DNA of 50,422 nucleotides, from positions 1-50,422 of the forward strand of contig NZ_FOJS01000023.1 of NCBI RefSeq assembly GCF_900111865.1. The letters run 5' to 3'. Positions 26,503-35,689 of this stretch are shown in pieces. Under the pieces are notes generated by a model. The model was not told where the DNA came from. It was given only the letters and a program-made list of their open reading frames with translations, and searched no databases. Every line of letters begins with the position of its first letter. Positions within the stretch are counted from its first letter, which is position 1. The position numbers and the translations under genes were made by a program. The stretch comes from Parageobacillus thermantarcticus (GTDB lineage Bacteria > Bacillota > Bacilli > Bacillales > Anoxybacillaceae).

Positions 26503-27516
26503 ATGCGGCAATGGTGGAAGTGGAGCATTTATGCCGGCAGCATCGCGGCGTTTATTGGAAGCGCTTCCTTCACAATTTATTGCGCGTGGAAAGTGTATGC
26601 CTATCATCAGCCCGGTAAAGAGGCGGCAGAGGAAGCGGAAAATAACGCATATCATTTTGTCCTCGTTCCCGAGGAGCTGGATAACGATTATTGGCGGCTC
26701 GTGGAACAAGGGGCGAAAGCGGCCGCAAAGGAAACGAGGGTAAGCCTTGAATATGTCGGGCCGCGGCAGGCCAACATGGATGAACATATTCGTATTCTTG
26801 AAAAAGCGGCCGCTTCCAAAGTGGACGGGATTATGACACAAGGATTGACGGAAAAAGAATTTACTCCGGTTATTAATCATATAGTGGAAAAAAATATTCC
26901 AGTGGTGACGATCGACACCGATGCACCGACAAGCAAACGCACAGCCTATATAGGGACCGATAACTATTACGCCGGTTTTATCGCCGGACGGGCGTTAGCT
27001 GAAGATATGCGCGGGAAGGCGAATGTAGCGATTATTACAGGAAGCCTCACCGCCTCCCACCAACAGCTGCGCGTGCAAGGTTTTAAAGATGCGGTGAAGA
27101 AGGAAAAAGGAATTCGCATCGTCGCCATTGAAGAGTCGCATATAACGCGCGTGCAGGCAGCGGAAAAAGCGTACAGCATTTTAAAGAAACATCCTGAAGT
27201 GAACGCGTTTTATGGCACAAGCGCGCTGGATGCCATAGGAATAGCAAAGGTAATTGAACAGTTTCATCGGGAAAAGGAAACGTATATTATCGGATTTGAC
27301 ACACTGCCAGAAACGATTCATTATTTACGAAAAGGAACGATTCATGCAACGGTGGTGCAAGAACCTTATGAGATGGGATACCGTGCCGTGAAAATGATGG
27401 TAGATATTTTAAATGGCAAGAATGTTCCGTCTGTTACAAACACGGAAACAAAAGTCATCCGCAAACAAGATTTGCCGCTGCGCCCGGCTCGCAACTACGA
27501 GGTGGAACATGATTAA
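26503..27516 (+). CDS. Membrane-anchored periplasmic-type sugar-binding sensor (three-component system)
   Basis: A 337-residue protein with a single N-terminal membrane segment (about residues 8-30) and no lipobox, followed by a type-I periplasmic sugar-binding fold (~45-330) with motifs [56 protein letters not shown], and [11 protein letters not shown]. Such anchored binding proteins act as the sugar sensor for a neighbouring LytS/YesM-type kinase, as in AraPST of G. stearothermophilus and XylFII-LytS of clostridia. I chose the ATG at 26503 because AAAAGGAGG precedes it by six bases; the frame is also open from 26476. The stop overlaps the kinase start by 8 bases. Confidence 0.85.
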   Translation: MRQWWKWSIYAGSIAAFIGSASFTIYCAWKVYAYHQPGKEAAEEAENNAYHFVLVPEELDNDYWRLVEQGAKAAAKETRVSLEYVGPRQANMDEHIRILEKAAASKVDGIMTQGLTEKEFTPVINHIVEKNIPVVTIDTDAPTSKRTAYIGTDNYYAGFIAGRALAEDMRGKANVAIITGSLTASHQQLRVQGFKDAVKKEKGIRIVAIEESHITRVQAAEKAYSILKKHPEVNAFYGTSALDAIGIAKVIEQFHREKETYIIGFDTLPETIHYLRKGTIHATVVQEPYEMGYRAVKMMVDILNGKNVPSVTNTETKVIRKQDLPLRPARNYEVEHD

Positions 27517-28966
27517 AATCCGCACGAAAGTATTGTTCTATTTTAGCATTTTCATTGTGCTGCTAAACGGCACGGTCTTCTTTTTCTACCAAAGCAGCGA
27601 GGATATTGTGACTGACTATGACTACAGCATGCGCCGGCTGCTTTTGTTTAATGAAATTTCGCAGCGGACAAACCGGCTGGTAGAACAGTTGAACGCTTAT
27701 TTAACGGAAAAAGATGAACGCTATTTTTGGGAGTATGAGCGCCAATACCGATGGCTGCAGCAACACCGCCAACAGGTAGGCGAAACACTTTCCAACCGGA
27801 ACAATCGGCTTTTAGTCCAAAACTATGAACATATGATTGAAAGCTTGCTAGAGGAAGGAGCGTTGACGGTTTACCACTTTCAGGCAGGCAATATTAGCTT
27901 GTATTCTTCCCATCTTCATGAAGCAATGGAGATCGCTTCGTTTATTCAAGAGACGACCCTTTCATTAATTAATAATGAATTAACAACCTATCAACATTTT
28001 TATGATGAAGTGGAAGAGCGAAATCGTTATTTCCGCTACATGGGGATCGGATTGTTTGTGACGACGTTTTTGCTTGGCATTCTTTTAGCAGTATGGTTTT
28101 CCGGCGGCATTACAAAGCCGATCTCGCGCCTTTCGCAGGCCGCGCGGGAAATTGCTAGCGGGAAGTTGGATGGCCCCGATGTCATCAGCACAACTAATGA
28201 TGAATTAAAGCTGCTGACCGATACGTTTAACGATATGCGCCGCAACTTGAAGCGGCTGATTGAGGAAATGAAACAAAAATCAGAGCTGGACCGGCTTGTT
28301 AAAGAGTTGGAACTGAAAAGTTTGCAAAGCCAAATGAACCCGCACTTTTTGTTTAACACGTTAAATGTTGTTTCAAAAATGGCGTATTTGGAAGATGCAA
28401 ACCAAACATCACGTCTTATTGAAGCAATTGCTACGATCTTGCGGTATAATTTGGGAGATTTGCAGCGTACGGTAACGTTGGCAGATGAAGTTCATATTGC
28501 GAAAGAATATTTTTTTATTCAGCAGACACGCTTTTTTGATCGCATTAAATTTTCAATGGATGTCGATGAGCAATGTTTATCGTTATCCATTCCGCCACTA
28601 ACTTTGCAACCGCTTATTGAAAATGCCTTCATTCATGGAATCGAATCTTATGAAAAAGGAGCGGAGATTTTATTAAAAGTGGAAAAAAGAAAAGAACGCA
28701 TCATTATCGAAGTGAGTGACAATGGAGTCGGGATGAGCGAAGAAACGAAAGAAAAACTAATGGCGTTTGTAAGAGGGGAAGAAGACGCTTTTGTTTCGAA
28801 TGAAAAAAAGCACGGCCATTCCACCAGCATTGGTATACGCAATGTCATTCGCCGGCTCCAGCTTTTTTATAGGATGCAAGATGTGATGGAGATCGAGTCA
28901 GCGGTTGGAGAAGGAACAACGGTTCGCCTGCTTTTGCCGATGACAAAAGGGGGTGGAAATGAATGA
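27509..28966 (+). CDS. YesM-like sensor histidine kinase
   Basis: A 485-residue kinase with two membrane segments (about residues 8-27 and 178-196) bracketing an all-helical extracellular domain, a HAMP domain (~195-250), the His_kinase signature [12 protein letters not shown] with the phosphorylated His279, and a HATPase domain with NAFIHGIE and VSDNGVGM. This 5TM-independent, PHFLFN-type kinase class pairs with AraC-type regulators. The frame is open further upstream, but the ATG at 27509 follows GAGGTGGAAC and overlaps the sensor gene. It should respond to sugar through the binding protein encoded before it. Confidence 0.9.
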   Translation: MIKIRTKVLFYFSIFIVLLNGTVFFFYQSSEDIVTDYDYSMRRLLLFNEISQRTNRLVEQLNAYLTEKDERYFWEYERQYRWLQQHRQQVGETLSNRNNRLLVQNYEHMIESLLEEGALTVYHFQAGNISLYSSHLHEAMEIASFIQETTLSLINNELTTYQHFYDEVEERNRYFRYMGIGLFVTTFLLGILLAVWFSGGITKPISRLSQAAREIASGKLDGPDVISTTNDELKLLTDTFNDMRRNLKRLIEEMKQKSELDRLVKELELKSLQSQMNPHFLFNTLNVVSKMAYLEDANQTSRLIEAIATILRYNLGDLQRTVTLADEVHIAKEYFFIQQTRFFDRIKFSMDVDEQCLSLSIPPLTLQPLIENAFIHGIESYEKGAEILLKVEKRKERIIIEVSDNGVGMSEETKEKLMAFVRGEEDAFVSNEKKHGHSTSIGIRNVIRRLQLFYRMQDVMEIESAVGEGTTVRLLLPMTKGGGNE

Positions 28967-30510
28967 AAATCGCCATTGTGGATGATGAGGCATTGGAGAG
29001 GAAGGCATTGCGAAAAATGATTTGTGATCATCTTTCGAATATGGAAGTAATCGCTGAAGCTGCCAATGGACGTGAAGCGGTGGAAATCGCCAACAAATAT
29101 AAGCCAGATGTTATGCTAATCGATATTAAAATGCCTGGAATCGACGGGCTAGAGGCGATTGAACTTATTCGCCGAAAGCACTCGGACATGAAGTTTATTA
29201 TTGTATCCGCGTTTGATACGTTTGACTATGCGAAACAAGCAATGAGGCAAGGAGTAAAGGAGTATTTATTAAAACCGAGCCGAAGGGAAGAAGTGATTGG
29301 CGCACTAAGGCGTGTGCATGACGAATTAATGGAGGAACGAAAGAAAGAAGCAGAAAATAAAGAACTGCAACAACGAGTGCACCAATTGCAAAAACTTGTA
29401 GAAAAAGAATGGCTGTCGGTGCTGATGCTGGAAGAAGTTTCATCAGAGGAATGGAAACAATGGGAGGCGATGCTTCCTTTTTCCATTGAGTCGGGAATGT
29501 TTATGATCATTCAATTTCCGAGCGGCGGAAAAAAAGCGGTTTGGAAACAGTGGGCAGAACAGGCGCTTTTGGAAAAAGTGGCGACCCATTATGTAATGGG
29601 AAAAATCATCGATGGACAAATGCCAATTTTGTTTTTTGCTGATGTTCCCGGACAAACGTGGAAGCCGATGATGCAAATGCTTGCACATGAACTTGTCCAG
29701 CAGTTTGCAAAGCAATATAACCAGACGATTTATATTGGTCTCGGGTCCCCGTCTTCTCAGCTAGAGGGATTGCGCCGTTCCTATTATGAAGCGCTTGCTG
29801 CTGTACAATATTATGTGTCGCAAAAAAAGGCAAAAAGCGGTTTTCTGCCAAAGAAAGCGGTATTTGCATCAAAGACGATGGATCAAACGGAGAGAGAAAA
29901 ACAATTGTTTGATGTCGTGCGTCAAGGTGATTTCGAACAAGCATTAACACAATGTCTATCTTATATCGAAGAGATCGCTGTTCATCATTCGTTTCATGCA
30001 GTGAAACAGAAGATGGAAGAAACATTTATTTTGCTTGGACGCATGTTAACCGATTTTGGCATTTCGCATGAGCGGACAACCACGTTTCATTCGTGCAGTT
30101 CCTTGGAAGAATTGAAAAGAATAGCAACAGAGCAGCTTCAGCACATAGTACATCATATACAAGCATGGCAGCATCAGCAAGCAAATGGAAAATTAGGAAA
30201 AGCGAAAGAATATATTGATCAGCATTATCATCATCCGCTTACACTTGAGGAGGTAGCGGAATATGTTGGCATCAGTCCGTATTACTTTAGTAAACTATTT
30301 AAAGATCGTTTTGGAAGAACGTTTATTGATTATGTGACCGATGTGCGCATCACCCGCGCGAAAAAGGAAATGGCAGATCCAAATAAAAGTTTAAAAGAAA
30401 TTTGCTTCCTTGTCGGCTATAATGATCCAAACTATTTTAGCCGCGTTTTTAAAAAGCATACCGGGATATCTCCTACCGAGTATCGGAAAAAGCTCCATTT
30501 CACCACATGA
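28963..30510 (+). CDS. YesN-like response regulator with AraC-type DNA-binding domain
   Basis: A 515-residue regulator. The receiver domain (residues 1-125) has the acidic pair DD7-8, the phosphorylated Asp54 in [11 protein letters not shown] and the Lys in LLKPS. A long middle region (130-405) links to a C-terminal AraC/XylS domain with two helix-turn-helix units ([26 protein letters not shown] and [26 protein letters not shown]). The start overlaps the kinase stop by 4 bases (ATGA). The next operon, a sugar ABC importer, is the expected target, and tandem repeats lie in its promoter region. Confidence 0.92.
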   Translation: MKIAIVDDEALERKALRKMICDHLSNMEVIAEAANGREAVEIANKYKPDVMLIDIKMPGIDGLEAIELIRRKHSDMKFIIVSAFDTFDYAKQAMRQGVKEYLLKPSRREEVIGALRRVHDELMEERKKEAENKELQQRVHQLQKLVEKEWLSVLMLEEVSSEEWKQWEAMLPFSIESGMFMIIQFPSGGKKAVWKQWAEQALLEKVATHYVMGKIIDGQMPILFFADVPGQTWKPMMQMLAHELVQQFAKQYNQTIYIGLGSPSSQLEGLRRSYYEALAAVQYYVSQKKAKSGFLPKKAVFASKTMDQTEREKQLFDVVRQGDFEQALTQCLSYIEEIAVHHSFHAVKQKMEETFILLGRMLTDFGISHERTTTFHSCSSLEELKRIATEQLQHIVHHIQAWQHQQANGKLGKAKEYIDQHYHHPLTLEEVAEYVGISPYYFSKLFKDRFGRTFIDYVTDVRITRAKKEMADPNKSLKEICFLVGYNDPNYFSRVFKKHTGISPTEYRKKLHFTT

Positions 30511-30529
30511 TGGTGATCTGGAGTTTTTT
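30493..30529 (+). terminator. Terminator overlapping the response-regulator stop codon
   Basis: CTCCA (30493-30497) plus TCACCA (30500-30505) pair with TGGTGA (30511-30516) and TGGAG (30519-30523), with a small internal loop; six T follow. It ends the sensor operon and separates it from the transporter operon. Confidence 0.82.
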
Positions 30530-30535
30530 ACATGT

Positions 30536-30570
30536 GCAAAAAAGTGAAGAACATCGCAAAAAAGTGCAGA
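30536..30570 (+). promoter_or_regulatory. Tandem direct repeats, probable response-regulator binding sites
   Basis: GCAAAAAAGTGAAGA (30536-30550) and GCAAAAAAGTGCAGA (30556-30570) differ in one base and start exactly 20 bases apart, about two helical turns. AraC-type regulators typically bind such tandem half-sites upstream of the promoter. A third looser copy (GTGAAAAAACGTG) follows near 30590. Confidence 0.65.
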
Positions 30571-30613
30571 GATTTGTTGTCTGAAACGGTGAAAAAACGT
30601 GTTACATTCATTG

Positions 30614-30629
30614 TTGAAAGGGTTTTCAA
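30614..30629 (+). promoter_or_regulatory. cre-like palindrome before the sugar-binding protein gene
   Basis: TTGAAAGGGTTTTCAA matches the CcpA cre consensus WTGNAANCGNWNNCAW at all fixed positions but one (central C is G). It lies about 25 bases before the GTG start, so it could block transcription when a preferred sugar is present. TATATA at 30630-30635 may be the -10 box. Confidence 0.5.
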
Positions 30630-30652
30630 ATATATAAAAAGGGGAGGATAGC

Positions 30653-31951
30653 GTGAAGAAAAAACGATTATGGTTGTCCTTCGCATTAATGTTCAGCTTA
30701 GCGTTAGCTGGTTGTAATTCCAATTCTGCATCCAACAATAGCAATAAAGAAGATCAAGGCGGAAGCAAAGGACACGAAAAGCTTGAAATATTTAGCTGGT
30801 GGACTGGAGCCGGGGAAGAAGATGGATTGAAAGCATTAATTAAGTTGTTTCAAGAAAAATATCCAGATATACCAGTAGAAAATGCAGCCGTAGCAGGCGG
30901 TGCCGGAACGAATGCGAAAGCGGTGTTGGCGAGCCGCATGCAAGGAAACGACCCTCCTGCGACGTTCCAAGTGCACGGCGGCGCGGAGTTGAATGAAGGA
31001 TGGGTAGCTGCTGGTAAAATGGAGCCGTTAAACGATTTGTATGAAAAAGAAGGTTGGATGGATAAGTTTCCAAAATCGCTTATCGACATGGTCAGTAAAG
31101 ATGGAAAGATTTATTCCGTTCCTGTAAATATTCATCGTAGCAACGTGCTTTGGTATAACAAAAAAATCTTTGCGGAAAATGGTCTCGAGCCGCCAAAAAC
31201 GTTCGATGAGTTTTTCCAAGTTGCCGAAAAGCTGAAAGCGAAAGGCATTACTCCGCTTGCGTTAGGGGATAAAGAACCTTGGACAGCGACACATTTGTTT
31301 GAAAACGTGCTATTGGGTACATTAGGTGCGGAAGATTACAAGAAACTTTGGACAGGGGAACTGTCGTTTGACGATCCGAAAGTAAAAGAAGCGGTGAACA
31401 CGTTTAAGAAAATGTTGGATTATATAAACGAAGATCATAGTTCGCGCAACTGGCAAGATGCCGCTCAGTTAGTAGGAAAAGGAGAAGCGGCAATGTATGT
31501 GATGGGGGATTGGGTCAAAGGCTATTTTGTGAACGATTTGAAATTAAAAGTCAATGAGGACTTTGGGTATGTTCCTGCGCCGAATACAGAAGGAAAATTT
31601 ATGGTGATCACAGATACGTTTGGCTTGCCAAAAGGTGTAAAAAATCCAGAAGATGTGAAGAAATTTTTATCCGTACTTGGTTCTGTAGAGGGGCAAGATA
31701 CGTTTAACCCTCTCAAAGGTTCGATTCCGGCTCGTATTGACGCGGATCTATCGAAATATGATGAATATGGAAAACAAACGATTCAGGACTTTAAATCGGC
31801 AGAACTTACTCCAAGCTTAGCACATGGATCCGCAGCGTCGGAAGGTTTTGTGACAAAAGTAAACCAAGCGGTTAATATTTTCGTGACGCAGAAAGATACG
31901 AAAACGTTTATTAATACACTTGTATCAGCTGCGTCAGAATTAAAGAAATAA
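30653..31951 (+). CDS. Sugar ABC transporter substrate-binding lipoprotein (CUT1)
   Basis: A 432-residue extracellular sugar-binding protein. The lipobox LALAGC places the lipidated Cys at residue 21, followed by a Ser/Asn-rich linker and a type-I extracellular solute-binding fold from ~40 (EIFSWWTGAGEEDGLKALIKLFQEKYPDIPV). Conserved family stretches include PATFQVHGGAEL, YSVPVNIHRSNVLWYNKKIF and GEAAMYVMGDWVKGYF. It reads closest to glucose/mannose-type binding proteins (GtsA/TTHA0379-like), but the sugar is not proven. It starts with GTG after GGGGAGG. A strong hairpin separates it from the permease genes. Confidence 0.9.
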   Translation: MKKKRLWLSFALMFSLALAGCNSNSASNNSNKEDQGGSKGHEKLEIFSWWTGAGEEDGLKALIKLFQEKYPDIPVENAAVAGGAGTNAKAVLASRMQGNDPPATFQVHGGAELNEGWVAAGKMEPLNDLYEKEGWMDKFPKSLIDMVSKDGKIYSVPVNIHRSNVLWYNKKIFAENGLEPPKTFDEFFQVAEKLKAKGITPLALGDKEPWTATHLFENVLLGTLGAEDYKKLWTGELSFDDPKVKEAVNTFKKMLDYINEDHSSRNWQDAAQLVGKGEAAMYVMGDWVKGYFVNDLKLKVNEDFGYVPAPNTEGKFMVITDTFGLPKGVKNPEDVKKFLSVLGSVEGQDTFNPLKGSIPARIDADLSKYDEYGKQTIQDFKSAELTPSLAHGSAASEGFVTKVNQAVNIFVTQKDTKTFINTLVSAASELKK

Positions 31952-31955
31952 ATAA

Positions 31956-32001
31956 AACAGGAAAAGGGGGACGGGAACCATTCTCTTCCCCTTTTCTTGT
32001 T
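31956..32001 (+). promoter_or_regulatory. Intercistronic stem-loop between binding protein and permeases
   Basis: AACAGGAAAAGGGG pairs with CCCCTTTTCTTGTT around a G/C-mixed loop, without a following T tract. Such hairpins commonly protect the binding-protein part of the mRNA from 3' decay, giving more binding protein than permease. Confidence 0.7.
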
Positions 32002-32020
32002 ACAACAGGAGGGATGGAAT

Positions 32021-32986
32021 ATGAAAACGGTAGTATCGGAAAGAGATGTTACAGTTGTGCCAGCGGTGCGAAAAAAACGGAAATGGACGGCGGATCATTG
32101 GCTTGCGGCCGCGTTTCTCACGCCGTCGGTTGTGCTTATTTTCATTTTCGTGTATGGATTTATTGGATGGACGGGATATGTTTCTCTCAGCAACTGGAAT
32201 TCGCTTGTCCCGGATTTATCGTTTGCGGGATGGAAAAACTACATCTATTTATTTCATGATTTTCGCTTTCAAGCTGATTTACGCAACACGGTTGTCTTTA
32301 CGGTCTTGTTCATCGGTGTCGTGGTTGTGCTTGGGCAATTTTTAGCGATTTTGCTGGATCAAAAGCTGCGCGGAGAATCGATTTTCCGAAACATTTTCTT
32401 TTTCCCAATGGCGTTATCGTTTGTTGTGACAGGGGTCATTTGGCAATGGTTATTAAATCCGTCCACAGGTGTCAACTTGTTTTTAAAAAAGTTCGGCTTG
32501 GATTCAAAGTGGTATACAGATACAACGATTTTAGGAGGCTTCCACATAGGAAAAATTGAGGGCGGAGTGCCGGTGGCGATGATTGCGGTGGTGATTGCCG
32601 CCGTATGGCAAATGACAGGATTTGCGGTAGCGATGTATTTGGCGGGATTGAGAGCGATTCCGGAAGAGGTGCGAGAGGCAGCGCGCATGGATGGCGCGAC
32701 GGAATTCCAAATTTACCGCAAAATTATCATCCCGATGCTGCGGCCGATTACAGTTAGTGTGATTATCATTATGGCCCATATTTCACTGAAAATTTTTGAC
32801 CTTATTTATGCCATGACCGGCCCTGGAGCAAACTTTGTAACCGATGTGCCGGGAGTATATATGTTTGAAACGACATTCCGCGGCAACTATTACGCAAACG
32901 GGGCGGCGATCGCGATGATCATGCTGCTTTCTGTCGCCATTTTTATCGTTCCGTACCTGATTTCAAGCAGAAAGGGTGAATCATGA
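32021..32986 (+). CDS. Sugar ABC transporter permease, MalF-type
   Basis: A 321-residue CUT1 permease with six main hydrophobic segments, the first near residues 25-50 (HWLAAAFLTPSVVLIFIFVYGFIGW). The EAA loop that contacts the ATPase is EEVREAARMDGATEFQIYRKIIIPML (near residue 225). The ATG at 32021 follows AGGAGGGA. It pairs with the next gene to form the membrane channel. No ATPase gene is present in the operon, so it must use a shared MsmX-type subunit encoded elsewhere. Confidence 0.92.
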   Translation: MKTVVSERDVTVVPAVRKKRKWTADHWLAAAFLTPSVVLIFIFVYGFIGWTGYVSLSNWNSLVPDLSFAGWKNYIYLFHDFRFQADLRNTVVFTVLFIGVVVVLGQFLAILLDQKLRGESIFRNIFFFPMALSFVVTGVIWQWLLNPSTGVNLFLKKFGLDSKWYTDTTILGGFHIGKIEGGVPVAMIAVVIAAVWQMTGFAVAMYLAGLRAIPEEVREAARMDGATEFQIYRKIIIPMLRPITVSVIIIMAHISLKIFDLIYAMTGPGANFVTDVPGVYMFETTFRGNYYANGAAIAMIMLLSVAIFIVPYLISSRKGES

Positions 32987-33807
32987 TGAAACGACGGGCA
33001 TGGTCGCGGGCGATTTTGTATATCGTTTGTATCATGATGTGTTTATTTTTCTTAATGCCGGTATATGTGATGCTCGTGACAAGCGTCAAACCGCTGGATG
33101 AAGTGACGCTTTCGGATATGTGGAAGCTTCCAACCACCTTTGATTGGAGCAGCTATCAGACAGCGTTTGCGAAATTGGCGCCGAACTTTTTGAACTCTAT
33201 TTATCTCGTTGTTCCTGCAACGTTACTCTCGGCGCTGTTAGGAGCATTGAATGGCTACGTATTATCGAAATGGAAATTCAAAGGTGCTGATACAATTTTT
33301 ACTCTGATTTTGTTTGGTATGTTTATCCCTTATCAAAGTATTTTAATTCCGCTTATTCAGTTTTTGCGGGAAATTGGTTTGTACAATACGATTCCGGGAT
33401 TGATTTTTGTCCATGTAGTATATGGAATTCCGATCACGACATTGATGTTTCGCAATTTTTACGCGGCGATTCCAGATGAAATGATTGAATCGGCGAAAAT
33501 CGATGGCGCCGGGTTTTTGCGGATTTTCCGCTATATTATGCTCCCGCTGTCGATTACCGGGTTTGTCGTTGTAGCGATTTGGCAGTTTACAAATATATGG
33601 AATGAATTTTTATTTGCAGTAACGATTACGACTTCCGCCCAGCAACCAATTATGGTCGCTCTGCAAAACTTGTCTGGCAGCCAAATCGTACAATGGAACG
33701 TGCAAATGGCGGGAGCGCTGCTTGCTGCTTTGCCAACATTGCTTGTATACATTTTTCTAGGCAAGTATTTTGTTCGCGGTTTATTGGCTGGCTCGGTGAA
33801 GGGGTAA
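32983..33807 (+). CDS. Sugar ABC transporter permease, MalG-type
   Basis: A 274-residue CUT1 permease with six hydrophobic segments and the EAA loop DEMIESAKIDGAGFLRIFRYIMLPLS (near residue 170). Its ATG overlaps the stop of the preceding permease by 4 bases. It is the last gene of the importer operon; no enzyme or ATPase gene follows, and I see no strong terminator before the CRISPR leader (only a 3-bp GGC/GCC stem before six T near 33895). Confidence 0.92.
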   Translation: MMKRRAWSRAILYIVCIMMCLFFLMPVYVMLVTSVKPLDEVTLSDMWKLPTTFDWSSYQTAFAKLAPNFLNSIYLVVPATLLSALLGALNGYVLSKWKFKGADTIFTLILFGMFIPYQSILIPLIQFLREIGLYNTIPGLIFVHVVYGIPITTLMFRNFYAAIPDEMIESAKIDGAGFLRIFRYIMLPLSITGFVVVAIWQFTNIWNEFLFAVTITTSAQQPIMVALQNLSGSQIVQWNVQMAGALLAALPTLLVYIFLGKYFVRGLLAGSVKG

Positions 33808-33981
33808 ATAATGTATTGCTGCCAGAATGTTTGTATGAGGGGGATCTGTTCTTTTTTAGAGAAATACCCGATGTTCTGTTTCAAAATTATCGGCCTAAGC
33901 CTTTTTTAGAAACTGATGGGGTACCGACTATTCGATAATGCCAAAACATCCTTCAGCAAGAACTTCCATGTTGCTGTCCGT

Positions 33982-34029
33982 TTGTCGTCGATCTCCAATA
34001 CTGCAAAAATCTCTGGGGATCGACGACAA
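33982..34029 (+). promoter_or_regulatory. CRISPR leader inverted repeat
   Basis: TTGTCGTCGATC (33982-33993) / GATCGACGACAA (34018-34029) is a 12-bp perfect inverted repeat, extended inward by CC/GG after a one-base bulge. It lies 120 bases before the first CRISPR repeat, upstream of the array promoter. It may be a site for leader-binding proteins in spacer acquisition; that is inference. Confidence 0.65.
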
Positions 34030-34074
34030 TTCCTTTTCTGCCTCTATCCTTACAGCCATCACCAATCCGCGCTA

Positions 34075-34103
34075 TTGACGCAATTTTCAAAATCGCTTAT
34101 ACT
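34075..34103 (+). promoter_or_regulatory. CRISPR array promoter
   Basis: TTGACG (34075-34080), 17 bases, TATACT (34098-34103), placed about 45 bases before the first repeat and pointing into the array. The transcript would begin near 34110. Confidence 0.82.
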
Positions 34104-34150
34104 GGACTTGCCATGTTTTGAAAAGTATTAATATATCAACGTCTTTTTGG

Positions 34151-35524
34151 GTTTGTATCTTACCTATAAGGACTTGAAACATGATAAAAGCGCGGGCGTA
34201 TAGACAGAAAGAGCGCGCGTTTGTATCTTACCTATAAGGACTTGAAACAACTGCTCAAACAAAACAAGGACTTTGCAGGGGCATGTTTGTATCTTACCTA
34301 TAAGGACTTGAAACTCCGTTTCGGAAGTTACATCGGAGGTTATTCAAAAGTTTGTATCTTACCTATAAGGACTTGAAACTTGATTGCCATCTATTATCAT
34401 CCTCCTTGTTTGCTCAAAAGTTTGTATCTTACCTATAAGGACTTGAAACTCCAAGCTGTTGTCGATGCGGTACACGATACGGATTGTTTGTATCTTACCT
34501 ATAAGGACTTGAAACTTCCGAAGCTTTCGATTAAGCTCCATAAATTCGAAGTTTGTATCTTACCTATAAGGACTTGAAACTTGAACATGTCGTAAATAAG
34601 CCCTTCTGCAAGCACCCGTTTGTATCTTACCTATAAGGACTTGAAACAGTAAAATCGGCGTCAAAACACGCATTCCTAAATGGCAACGTTTGTATCTTAC
34701 CTATAAGGACTTGAAACCCGGCCGAATGGACGCGGAGCCGATCGGAGAAACGAGGGTTTGTATCTTACCTATAAGGACTTGAAACACACAAACGCCGCCG
34801 CCGCTAGACGGAAGCGACGCAGCAGCGTTTGTATCTTACCTATAAGGACTTGAAACGAAGCAGCGGAGCGAGAACGGCAAATGATGGACCGAGTTTGTAT
34901 CTTACCTATAAGGACTTGAAACTGAGAATGGCTTAGTCCGCGTCCGCCAAGCTCTCACTTAGTTTGTATCTTACCTATAAGGACTTGAAACTTTAGTTCT
35001 TTATTATTTAGTAGTTGCGGATTTTCCATGTTTGTATCTTACCTATAAGGACTTGAAACTTGACCCATATAACAAAAGGAGATACCCAAACGCTCATAGT
35101 TTGTATCTTACCTATAAGGACTTGAAACAAGAGCATGGCAGGAAAAGCGATGAGCGGCGTTAGAGTTTGTATCTTACCTATAAGGACTTGAAACTACAAC
35201 AAATAATCAAAAAGGAACAGTTGCTATTGAAGTTTGTATCTTACCTATAAGGACTTGAAACTTCCGAATGTACGGAAAAAGGTGGCGATGGTAGCGGTTT
35301 GTATCTTACCTATAAGGACTTGAAATTTTGATTATGTTACTGGCTTTTTAGCAAGTGCTGTGGGTTTGTATCTTACCTATAAGGAATTGAAACTCATGTC
35401 GGATTTGAATTTCTACCACTTGCCCTTTGTTTGTATCTTACCTATAAGGAACCGAAACACTGCCGATGAAAGCGTCTATACTTGGGAAAGTATCGTTTGT
35501 ACCTTGTCTGTAAGGAATTGGGAT
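34151..35524 (+). CRISPR. CRISPR array, 21 repeats of 30 bp, 20 spacers
   Basis: The repeat begins GTTTGTATCTTACC and ends AAGGACTTGAAAC, a sequence type associated in thermophilic Firmicutes with type I-B and type III systems. Repeats start at 34151, 34219, 34285, 34350, 34420, 34486, 34551, 34618, 34688, 34756, 34827, 34893, 34962, 35030, 35099, 35165, 35232, 35297, 35364, 35429 and 35495. Spacers are 35-41 bases. The first 17 repeats are identical; the 18th ends AAAT, the 19th has GGAATTG for GGACTTG, the 20th has GGAACCG, and the 21st has seven or more changes. This decay marks the right end as the old, distal end, in agreement with the leader and promoter on the left. No cas gene lies in the window. 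Confidence 0.98.
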
Positions 35525-35689
35525 TTTGTCAATCTCCATCCTTTCTTTTTTTGCGTGTTTTTATCGTGCCGATTGAAAAACGGATCAATATAAAAACCCG
35601 CTGATTTTCAATGGTTTTTACCCGCTTGTCCGCCAATTTTGTGATACAATGAAGGCGGAAATCATAGAGACGAAAGCGGGGAGAAATTC

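Noticed and set aside
33808-33980. A gene between the permease operon and the CRISPR leader
   Set aside because: No frame has a ribosome-binding site or family-like sequence; the stretch holds only the operon's 3' end and the leader.
34359-34577. Short open frames within the CRISPR array
   Set aside because: They are made of repeat and spacer sequence (the repeated YLTYKDLK-type peptide comes from the repeats).
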